Below, piece after piece: positions 21,752 to 31,429 of a stretch of 64,000 nt of DNA (within the stretch, counting starts at the first letter, position 1; each line of letters begins with the position of its first letter). The stretch is from the NCBI GenBank assembly GCA_038093515.1, contig JBBPSI010000123.1, positions 1 to 64,000 of the forward strand, in the 5' to 3' direction. The position numbers were made by a program, and so were the translations under genes. The stretch is from Butyriboletus loyo. Taxonomy: Eukaryota > Basidiomycota > Agaricomycetes > Boletales > Boletaceae. The notes under the pieces are model-generated. The model was not told the origin of the DNA. It saw nothing but the letters and a program-made list of their open reading frames with translations, and ran no database searches.

Positions 21752-24700
21752 ATGTCCTTCAGCAACCGATACGCCCTTCTCGCTGAGAAGACCGAGGAGT
21801 TTGGACAACGTGTCCAGTGGACCTGCCAACGTCCCCACTGCAACAATCCCTTCCATGTACACCCGATGGAAGACGTCGTCATCAACAGAGTCACCTTAGC
21901 CCCCGCCGCCCCTACCTCTACCTGCTTGCGAGCAGATTGCCGAAATCCCTTCCACCATCATCCTGCCGCGGCAGAAGCACCCTTCACTCTCGTCACCCGC
22001 CGTTCCTCGCTACAGAAAGCGAAAGCCATCGGAAGAGCCATGCGTGCCTCTTCCCCCGTCGCGCACTTACGCGCAGTCTCCCTCCCCGCCGCCCGACAGA
22101 CCCCACTTCAGAAAGCCCTCTCCCTGGGAGCAGCCCGCCGAACTGGCTCCCCTATCGAAAAGGCAAGAGCAATCGGAAGAGCCATGCGTGCCTCTTCCTC
22201 CCCCGCGCAGATACGCGCCACCACCACCACCCCAAGGAAACTCTCCCCCCTCGACAAGGCACGGGAGATCGGGAAAGCCAGACGCGCTTCGTCCCCACCA
22301 GTACAGGTTCGCGTAACCTCCACCCCGCAGAAAAGTCTTCCACCACCTCTTGCGAGAGCCTGGAACATTGGGAACGCCAGACGCGCCTCTTCCCCGACAC
22401 CGCCGCCGTCACAAGTCCGAGCCGCCTCCACGTCGGAGCCCTCAGTTAAGGAACTCCTCCAGACCCTGGAGTCGAGAGGTATCAGCAAGGATACAATTCG
22501 CCAACGCCTCGAGAAGGCCTTTGGCAAGAAGAAAGAGGAACCCGCTGCCAAGACGCTGGCAGAACGTATCGCCCCACGTCCTCTCATCGACAGAGTCTCA
22601 CCCCGATCGCCGATATCCGGGTCGAGCACAGGTAAACCCGAGCCAATAGTGGACTCCGAGGGGTTTACACTAGTACAACGGAGCAAGCCGTTCGTACACC
22701 GACGCCCTCTCGTGAGGAAACCCGCACTCGCACCAAGGAAGCCTGTGCCGACGCCAGTACCCGCACAAGCAACAAAAGAGACACCTGCCGAACCCAAGGA
22801 GGAGATGACCCCTGGGGCAGTACTAAAAGAAGCAACGATGACAACTGACGAGTTGATCGCCCTCTGGAGAAAGAAGTCCGGAGGCCAAGATGAAAAGAAG
22901 CCGGCTACCGATATGAAGCCGACATTAAGAAGGTCGAAACGAGCGACCTCTCCCGCAGACCTAAGGAAAGCCTACCAAGCCGCCGCGGTAGCACAAGAAA
23001 TCCTCGGAAAAAGGATCCGAGAAGAAGAAGACGCGCAAGAGCGCAAGAAAAGACGACGGGAGGTCAGCAGTAGCAACGAGACCACCGAAGAGACCTCCTA
23101 CGCCACGCCCCTGGAGACCCCAGGACCCATGCACGTGGACGTGCCCAATCTCATCGCCACCGAGGAAGACGATGACGATCTGCCCCCGATTCCTCCTATT
23201 AGGGCAGAAACCCCTATAGAACAGTTCTATGACGCCCCCGGAACCACGGCCGTCAAGAGAGGAGCAGACAGCGACCTCACAACAGAGCGGATGACGAAGA
23301 TCCCCGCTATGGGAGACCACCCGAGTTTCCCCTCCCCCGAGGTTGAGCGGCACCCCGAGACAATTGCCGCCTTCACATACTCGACTGGACAGAAGGCCCA
23401 GTCCATGCGTATCCCGGTTGTGCTATGCGCCAACAAGAACGGGCCAGTCTTCGACACCACCGCGCTGGTGGATAGTGGAGCATCCGGATGTTTCGTTCAC
23501 AGAGACTTCGTCAAACGAAACAACCTCCCTATCAAACGTTTAACCAAGGAGCTAGTAGCTCAGAACGTCGACGGTTCCCGAAACAAAGGAGGAACCATAC
23601 GATACTCGACAACGATGATCCTCCAGACGGGAGGAACGGAACAACTCAGAGAATTCCTGATTCTCAACGTAGGACAAGAAAATGTTATCCTCGGGCTGCC
23701 CTGGCTTCGCGACGCCAACCCCGACATTGACTGGACGACTGGTAGAGTCGTATTCCCAGACCAACCAGCAGAGAGACGCCCCGACGACCCATGGGCGATT
23801 ACCCAACGGTATCTTATCCGGTACCTCGACATGGACCCGGACACGAGGATGGCGCACCTCTGGAAAAAGCGCCTGGACCAGAGTGCAAGACGAACATATG
23901 GAGTTCGCAAAGCAACGGTATCAACGGAGATAGCCGCCAAGGAAGAAAAGCCGAAGAAGACGCTTCCGGCTCAGTACAGGGGATTCGAGGACGTCTTTGA
24001 GAAGAAGAACCTCGACGAGCTTCCCCCATCACGGTCATTCGACCACGCGATCGACCTGGACAAGGATTTCCTACCTCGAGTCGCCAAGGCCTACCCTCTC
24101 AACCCTAAGGAGACGGAGGCATGCAAAGAGTTTGTAGCCGAACACCTAAAGACGGGGAAGATAGTCCCCTCCAAGTCACCCCAAGCCGCCCCTTTCTTTT
24201 TTGTAGGAAAGAAAGATGGATCCCTCCGTCCTTGTCAGGACTACAGGCACGTGAATGCGCACACGATTAAAAACGCCTACCCGCTCCCCCTCATCGGAGA
24301 TCTTGTCGACCGCCTGAAGGGCTCCAAGATCTTCACGAAGATGGACATTCGTTGGGGATACAACAATGTCCTCATCAAGCCCGGCGATCGCTGGAAGGCC
24401 GCGTTTATAACGCCGCAGGGGCTCTTTGAGCCAACAGTCATGTTTTTCGGGCTTTGCAACTCGCCGGCTACGTTTCAAGCCCTCATGGATCACACTTTCG
24501 GTGATATGATAGCCGAAGGATGGCTCGTCATCTACATGGACGACATCTTGATTCACTCCGAAGAAGCCGGAGTTCACGAAGAAAGGACACGCCACGTCCT
24601 CCAGAGACTACGAGAGCACAAGCTCTTCTTGAAGCTAGAAAAATGCTTCTTCGACACCGACGAAGTCGAATACCTCGGAATGGTGATCCGAGCAGGCCGC

Positions 24701-27412
24701 GTCCAGATGGACCCCACGAAACTCAAGGCGATCCAAGAATGGAAGTCGCCCACGTCAGTAAAGGCAGTCCGATCGTTCATCGGATTTTGCAACTTCTATC
24801 GCCGCTTCATAAGCAACTTCTCGGCGATATCACGGCCTCTTCATGATTTGACAAAGAAGAGCACGAAATGGGAATGGACCCCTGAACATGAAAGCGCTTT
24901 CCTGAAGATCAAGGAGATCTTCTTACAGCAGCCTGTCCTAGCGATGCCGGACACGACACGGGAGTTCAAGGTCATGACGGATGCCTCCCTCACGGTAACA
25001 GGAGCCGTGCTGATGCAGAACGATGGCAATGGGGATTTGCACCCATGTGCCTACTTATCCAAGATGCTCTCCCCAGCAGAGCGCAACTATGACATTTATG
25101 ACAGGGAACTACTGGCTGTCATCCACGCGCTAGAAGAGTGGCGCCACTACCTTAGGGGGACTGGTCATCCCGTAACGACACTAACCAACCACAAGAACCT
25201 GATGTACTTCCGTCAGCCCAACAAGTTGTCAAGAAGACAAGCCCGGTGGATGATGTACCTGCAGGATTACGACATCAAGTTCCACCATCTCCCCGGAACT
25301 GCTATGGGCCCCGCCAACGCCCTCTCTCGCCGAGATGAAGTTGATACCTCGGCCGACAATCAGGAAGTCGTCCTTGTTGCGAGGCAACGCGCAGTCGAAT
25401 GCTAGCACGTAGTACCCTTTCACACGAGGTCCCACTACAGTTGCAGGTCTACACAAAGACCTGGCAAGATGGAATCAAGGAGCTTCAACTTAATCCTCAA
25501 CTGTTGCCAGCGAATAGACAAGTGGTTAAAACTAGGGAATCCTAGTCTAACCACGAGCCTTTATATATTGTACAGAAGTGCGCACAGACCATGCTGTGCG
25601 TGAGATGATCTACTATACATGGATAGACTAAAGAAGAGAAGCGCAACGGTGATTAACCACACGAGGCGCGGGGATCAAAAAGAAGAGAAGTAAACGGAGA
25701 TTAAATACATGTGTCGTGACGTCATAGAGTCTAGGCCTGGTCTAGGCCATGACATCATATGCTTAGTCAGCAATGGATCACATGTAAGTTCCCACGATCA
25801 CGTGCGCTATGTCACGTGACCTTTGAAGTTTGAAACGACTAAGTCCGAATTGAAAGTGTACGAATAAAATGTTATGATTATAACAGTCCTGCTCCCTGAT
25901 TCCGTATTTGTTAAAGCGCTCGACACTGCACTTGCAGAGAAGATGGTCGTGTCTACCGAGAATGACCCGCTCGTACAGAAGGCCTTGTCGGCTATGTACG
26001 AAGCCTCCCCGATATTCCCTCATTCAGCCCCCCATGATTGGCTGTTCAAAAATGATAACCTATACTACAAGGGACGCCTCTATGTGCCAGAGGAAGCGCG
26101 TCACCCCCTTGTAAAGGAACTCCATGAGGGTCCCGCCGGCGGCCATGGAGGAATTTTCAGGACACAGAACTTAGTCCAACGGGACTACTGGTGGCCTGGC
26201 ATGGGCTCTTTTATTAGAAAATTCGTCACAGGTTGCGCCATTTGCCAGGCAAACAAGGTCAACACACACCCGACAGTATCCAGGCTTACCCCGTTAGCCA
26301 GCACCGCCACATGGCCGTTTCAGCAAGTATCCATTGATCTCATCACGGATCTCCCGGAGTCTATGGGATTTGATTCGGTAATGGTTGTGGTAGACCATGG
26401 CCTTACGAAGGGGGTAATTTTCATACCTTGCAACAAGACGATTGATGCAGCAGGCGTCGCACAACTTTTCTTCGACAAAGTTTTCACCAGATTTGGTTTG
26501 CACGATCGGTGCATCTCGGACCGCGGTCCACAATTCGCCTCAGCCTTCGCACGGGAATTAGCAAGGCTGCTAAAGTATGACCTCGCCCTCTCCTCAGCAT
26601 ACCACCCCCAGACGGACGGCGAGACAGAACGAGTTAACCAGGAACTCGAGACATATCTCTGCATCTTTTGTGATGGACGCCCTGACAAATGGGCCAGCAT
26701 ACTCCCCATGGCGGAGTTTTCTCACAATTCGACCACTCACTCGGTCACAGGAAAGACGCTGTTCTCGTTAATGATCGGCTATGAACCACGCGCGTACCCA
26801 GCGTTAGGACGGACATTCCTACCAGCATTGGAAGCAAGGCTCTCAGACTTAGCCGCAAGTCGTGAAGAAGCCTCGGAAGCACACGACAAGGCACGGCACC
26901 TTATGAAAGAGCGGATCACAACAAAGTTTAAACCCTGGAAGATTGGAGATAAAGTATGGCTAGAAGGCCGCAACCTCCATCTCAGGTACCAGTCGTGCAA
27001 GCTTGCGCCGAAACGGGAAGGCCCCTTTGAGGTGGCCCAAGTAATATCCCCAGTCGCTTTTCGCCTGCGACTCCCGCCTACCTGGAAGATACACGATGTC
27101 TTCCACGCCTCTCTCCTGTCGTCTTACAGAGAGACCCCAGAGCACGGCCCCAACTACACGAACCCGCCCCCAGAAACCATAGAAGGCGAAGAGGAGTACG
27201 AAGTAGAAAAGATCCTCTCGCACAGAGGCACCAGAAATCGGAGACAGTACTTGGTCTCCTGGAAAGGCTACTCCACTGCTGAGAACACCTGGGAACCAGA
27301 AGGGAATTTGGACAATTCCATGCCATTGCTGCGAGCGTACAAGGCTCGCCACCAGAAGGACTTCACTCCTCCAGTCGTTCCTGCAAGTCTCTGTGCTGTT
27401 GCACCGAGATAG
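21752..27412 (+). pseudogene. Element D Gag-Pol, single frame, interrupted only by a solo LTR
   Basis: The ATG at 21,752 has good context (GCCATGTCC). Two CX4CX4HXH motifs lie at residues 25-37 and 58-70 (CQRPHCNNPFHVH, CLRADCRNPFHHH). About five basic repeats of the form PLxKAxxIGxARRASSP follow (about residues 85-220), then a long charged linker; no capsid or CCHC knuckle is seen. The protease has LVDSGASGCF, followed by RT (YMDDILIH), RNase H (MTDASLTVTGAV, but TNHKNL where TDHKNL is expected), integrase (GGHGGIFRTQN, AYHPQTDGETERVN) and chromodomain (EEEYEVEKILSHRG). The frame stops at 25,405 only because the LTR at 25,375-25,885 intrudes; beyond it the frame resumes with LLPDSVFVKALD. 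The last ~12 residues are LTR-encoded. Confidence 0.88.
25375..25885 (-). repeat. Solo LTR, family C, copy 3, inverted (TSD GTCCT)
   Basis: 511 bp, reverse complement of 11,403-11,922 with few differences. GTCCT is at 25,370-25,374 and 25,886-25,890. It lies between the RNase H and integrase parts of element D pol. Confidence 0.93.
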
Positions 27413-28062
27413 CCCCTGTCTTCTCGCCCCATCGGGCCGGACCCTCAGTTGAGCTGTCGCGTCCCTTCTTATTTTGACCAATGACATTTCTTGCATCACG
27501 TGACTAGCACGTGATTAGATTACGACATGTCCTTACCTTCGCATCGAGACCCGTATCCAAGGGCTCCGCCGTTCGCGTACCCTTCGCCCTGTGGGGCCGG
27601 CCTCATGGACATCGTCACTTCATGTTCAGCACTTCTCATTCGCTGACGATGTCGCCACCTTACTCGGAGCTTCGCTCCCTCGTTACCGGCACTTTGCCGC
27701 TTCTCCTTTCGCCGCTATGACTCGGACGGACTCATAGCCCTTTGCCCTTCGCTGCCACGCACAGCTCAGTCTGTGCACGATGGACACTAGTATATATACT
27801 CGCACTTAGACTAGTACGAGTTCTTTAGCTAATTCTACGCATCTACCAAGTGCATAGTAATCTAGCAATATACCCTTCTCTTGCCGATAAAGCCGATAAG
27901 AGTCTGCTCAATCTCGTCTGGTCGCCACCACTCAAGATCTCGCCGACACTTGCTTTGCAAGATACCCGATAGCGTCGTCTACGTGAGTCGGCTAGTTTCC
28001 TCATTAGGCTCGAGCCCCTATAAGTGCTCACTTGCTAGCTATTGTGCACTACCAGCGTAACA
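27374..28062 (+). repeat. 3' LTR of element D, 5'-truncated
   Basis: 689 bp matching 20,970-21,657. The first 134 bp of U3 are missing and the pol frame runs straight into the LTR at GTCGTTCCTGCAAG, so the junction is a deletion after insertion or an aberrant cDNA end. Confidence 0.88.
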
Positions 28063-28481
28063 GTGGTGTAAGCGTGAGGCCAGGAGAAGGTCTGGTGGGG
28101 GAAGGAATGGCGAATCGTCTATCTGGAGGAGGTGGGGCAGTCATAGAAATCATACGAACATTGAGTTCACCGACTTGTTGAGCTAGCGTGTTGTTTCGCT
28201 CAAGGAGTTCCTGGTTCTGTCGGAACAGGATTTGGTTTTGATCTTCAAACCACTGTAGGAGAGCAGCGAGGTCGGGTGTGATTTGAATTGAAGCTGAGGT
28301 CACTGAGGGGGTTGCTTCTGGATCCCCCCAGGGCTGAGGTGTTGCAGGACGATAGAGGTCGTAAGACATTGTTTGGAGCAAGAGCTCGACAAACAGGAGA
28401 AATGAGGAATGAGGAGTAGCCTGGTCATTTTCGGAGCAGAGGCTCAACATCAACGAGGAGACTTGAGTGACCTTTTGATAA

Positions 28482-28703
28482 TGTTGGAACTACAAAGCAA
28501 TGCCTGAGAGAAATCAATATTATGCTAGAACGTACAACATGAGATATATACCTGAGAGAAATCAATAATCAAAAGGTAAAGAGTAAGAACCGAGACTTGT
28601 AGATATATATACAAAAACATGACTTTAGGACAAACATTGTGATTGAATCGAGAATGTGATAGAAATGTAAAGAAACGAAAAGAAAGAAAATGAAGTTCTA
28701 ACA
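28482..28703 (-). repeat. 5' LTR of element G2
   Basis: On the minus strand this 222-bp unit reads TGTTAGAAC..GTTCCAACA, with a 9-bp imperfect terminal inverted repeat, and lies directly upstream of the G2 gag start at 28,369. It is a short AT-rich LTR. No 3' partner remains. Confidence 0.7.
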
Positions 28704-30303
28704 CAATCACAGTTTATTTTCACCCGCCGTGCCATGGAAGTTGCGGCTCAGTGACTTATAATAGATCTTACTCGCCACTGGCCAATGCATTCAACGCGTC
28801 CCCACCCCCATCCCCACACAGCCAGATGGAAGTTCTAGGTAGGACGTGAGCCAGTGAATGCCCAACCCAGAACTAGGCCTTCGTGCCTGGTTGCGCCACA
28901 AGAGCTCAGCCGATGCCGACACTGTGAGCTTCTCTCAGAGCTCAACATTGTTCAGGTTGCTATAGATAAGATGGGCTGCGGGTCTCTCTCCCCGCAGTTT
29001 CCCTTTCTTCAGGTGCTCTCTCTTTCACTTTATCGCATGCACGCACTTCCCGAATCATTGGCATCATTCCAGTGCTAGGTTGGTCTCTTTGTGCCTGTCC
29101 TTCTGCCCGCCTCTCATCTTCCAGCGGGCCCTTTCTTGGTGTGATTCGACCCTTCCAGGCGCTCAGAAGGTCAGGTCCCCTAGTTCTCACTAATCCTTTC
29201 TCTTTTCTCAGGTTTCCTTGCCCAGTCACGTAACTTCAGTTTTTGATTCTGATTCATTGCCACCTGATCACGTGACCTGACGTTTCGTGGGCAACAACCC
29301 ACTGGACCAGCCTTCCCCACACACCTGCAAAATCTAGATTTTTCGTGCTCTTCTCTGCGTCATCTCGTTCGCACTGTGCCTAGCACAATCTAAGCGCTCA
29401 TTCATTCCTTTCGTAGCATAGTGTATCCAAGCAACACTATTCATTCTCCTCATCTCATCTCGCTGAGCAACCAGCTCATGAAGGATGGCCCTCGCCCTCT
29501 TGCTCCCTCACCCTTCTGTCTTTTCCTCATTGCCCCCCCTTGACCCTGCCCTCACCTTCATACACTTGCCCTCACCCTGCTGTCACCATTGCCCTCAACA
29601 AATATACATGCATTGTATAGCTATATGACAGACCCTTGGGTAAACCTGTGGCAGGTCTGTACCCTAGTGGGGTGTGGGGGTATGGGTTTACCCCTGCAGT
29701 TCACTATATACAGTTGGTGTAACTTTGACTACATCCATGTGATGTGTATTATAATATTCTTTCTATTCATATTGCAAGAAATCGTGTGGTTGTGAATTGC
29801 ACAAGCGCAGCACGGTGGGTGAAAATAAACTGCGATCAGATGAAAAAAAGTGTGTGCGGTTGTGAATTGCACGAAGCGCGACGCGGCGGGTGATAATAAA
29901 TTGCGATCAGACGAAATATTTGCGGTCGGAATATATGTACAGATGTTCCGCCATACTAGCCAAGTGGCAATGCATCCGCTTGGTACTAATGCACGCCCAG
30001 ACACACCGGACAGCATCTTCACAGGATCAACCCGAATGAAACAGAACGGTTCCAAGTAGGATCCGGAACATGCAAGAGTCCTTTTCCTGGACTAGGAATA
30101 TGTTTTAGATGCAAGACTCATTCGTTTAGGACTAGAACCACGCCGCAGCGGAACCAATACATACACCCAAGGAAGCCTCTTCGTTCTCCTTTATCTTTTT
30201 TCCCCCAGTCGAGAGCTTGTACGCCAAGGGCTGGAGATGGTCCTCGCTAGCACCTCTCAGCCATCCCAGACCCACCCTCATAATTCAAGGACGAACGACG
30301 ACT
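28704..30303. other. Intergenic sequence between the retroelements and the first host genes
   Basis: No coding frame with recognisable content is present. The stretch 28,705-28,735 is an inverted partial copy of the repeat at 29,784-29,916, so G2 landed in or beside such a repeat. 29,590-29,720 is AT-rich with alternating TATA stretches. The rest shows nothing identifiable. Confidence 0.5.
29784..29916 (+). repeat. Two tandem diverged copies of a ~63-bp repeat
   Basis: Copies at 29,784-29,845 and 29,854-29,916 share GGTTGTGAATTGCAC, GGGTGAAAATAAA/GGGTGATAATAAA and TGCGATCAGA. A third, inverted and partial copy abuts the G2 LTR at 28,705-28,735. The origin is unknown; a fragment of a dispersed element is possible. 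Confidence 0.65.
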
Positions 30304-31174
30304 TCAAGGGCACCGAAACCCTTCTCCAACGATCACCTGCATCGCTCTCAACGCCCCTGAAAACGGACCCTTTGAGTCAAGCGATCTACCGTACCATGGC
30401 TCTTTTCCCTGCTCGTCCCCGAAACTTCCCTCGAGCGTCACGGTCATCACCAACCCCCTCACGGCTTTCAACCGCACATCCGAATGCACAAACAAGAGTC
30501 TATATTCCCACGCCGATCGCGAGCGCGAGTCCCGGCATGCGCCGGAGTTGGCGCACCCGCGGAAACTGAGGCAGCGTTCGGGCGCGTCGCTGACTTGGAG
30601 GTGGTGCGTGAAGGCATGGTAGAAATTTTTTCGGAGGGTGTCGAAAAAGTGGGTTTGGGGGTGCTCACGCTCACGCTCACCCCCATCCATGTCTGCGGTG
30701 TTGGAGGTGGTGGGTACGATTAAGACATTGGTGAACGTCATTGCGAGACGGGCAACGAGGCCGTCGAGGACCGCTTGAATGGTGGTATCTGCAACGACGC
30801 TCGTTGTCGGTATCATTGGACTTGGAGGGGTGCTAGTGGCATCGGCGTATGGGGGGATGGTCGCGACGAGGTCACGTTCAACTGAGATAACCGATGCTGG
30901 AAACCCAACAAGCAGGTGTGTCAGTTCGTCATTTTATTTTTTATCTTTTTGGGGGGGAAGGGACGTGGCAGACGATCGAGATGATACCTTACCTTGTGAG
31001 GACGCCACAGCGGCACGGAATGCCTCCCAATCGAACCACACGGTCTCTTTCTCGGGGTCGGTATTGCCGTTGGCGCATTTGTTTGCCACTACCACGTGGG
31101 CACGGACAAACTTGACGAACTCCTTACCTTGGACGTGTTCCTTCTCGTAGATCGGCCCGGTCTCGTTGAAGTAC
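30304..31174 (-). CDS. Unrecognised multi-exon protein, 5' end uncertain
   Basis: Two segments join across a clean intron: 31,174-30,993 (donor GTAAGG) and 30,896-30,304 (acceptor TTTCCAG), with the frame kept. The first encodes YFNETGPIYEKEHVQG and VWFDWEAFRAAVASS; the second continues VERDLVATIPPYAD and a helical stretch around VLDGLVARLAMTFTNV. An upstream open stretch (31,417-31,283; YRIVLTFSHLSLELK) probably holds the first exon, but no ATG or fitting donor was found there. I do not recognise the family. The C-terminal ~100 residues look low in quality and may include another intron. Confidence 0.45.
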
Positions 31175-31429
31175 CTGATTGCGCATCAGCATCAACAACG
31201 TCAGCATTAACATCGCGCCCGCGTCCGTGTCAGTCCTCGATGTTGAGGGGCAAGTGATGGGACCCACGGCACCGACATATCTTTGTTCAGGTTTGAGTTC
31301 GAGGCTGAGGTGTGAGAAGGTGAGGACGATACGGTAGGATGCAGTAGATGGTGCAAATACACGTGGCGACAGCCAAAAACAGAGAGACCGAGAAGGGAGG
31401 GACGATGAAAGCTGCAACGCACGAAAAGG

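Larger units (their letters stand above)
20836..28062 (+). mobile_element. Element D: chromodomain Ty3/gypsy retrotransposon with a non-standard Gag region
   Basis: Flanked by GCGGT (20,831-20,835) and GTGGT (28,063-28,067), a 5-bp duplication with one difference. It has an 822-bp 5' LTR, a leader similar to that of element B, one long gag-pol frame, and a 3' LTR that lacks its first 134 bp. A family C solo LTR sits inside pol. Pol is close to element B Pol throughout, whereas the N-terminal 560 residues are unrelated. Neither ORF3 nor a purine tract remains, because a deletion joins the end of pol directly to U3. Confidence 0.9.
11248..28369 (-). pseudogene. G2 Gag, interrupted four times
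   Basis: Coding segments run from the ATG at 28,369 down to 28,063, then 20,835-20,750, 20,229-19,498, 12,038-11,923 and 11,402-11,248. The N-terminus is a Thr/Pro-rich leader plus a short heptad-like helix (LLQWFEDQNQILFRQNQE). The middle is a Retrotrans_gag capsid (KPDAFDGDKKKFQQW, then SYMKGDNAAGCL). The C-terminus has the CCHC knuckle CFKCGEKGHLVRDC. A one-base frameshift just after the knuckle changes the frame before HEGQLVEI. Each insertion duplicates 5 bp of gag, showing that the gag was continuous before the insertions. Confidence 0.85.
8407..28703 (-). mobile_element. G2: minus-strand Ty3/gypsy element split by four nested insertions
   Basis: The pieces read in order on the minus strand: 5' LTR (28,703-28,482), gag start (28,369-28,063), gag (20,835-20,750), gag (20,229-19,498), gag (12,038-11,923), gag zinc knuckle (11,402-11,248), then protease/RT/RNase H (11,240-8,407). 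At each break the target duplication is present and the gag frame resumes. The integrase and 3' LTR are missing; the element ends at repeat F. Without insertions the remaining element is about 4.9 kb. Confidence 0.85.

Noticed and set aside
22108..22797. 229-residue minus-strand frame opposite the element D repeat region
   Set aside because: Shadow of the basic tandem repeats in the plus-strand gag-pol; repetitive Gly/Arg/Ser composition.
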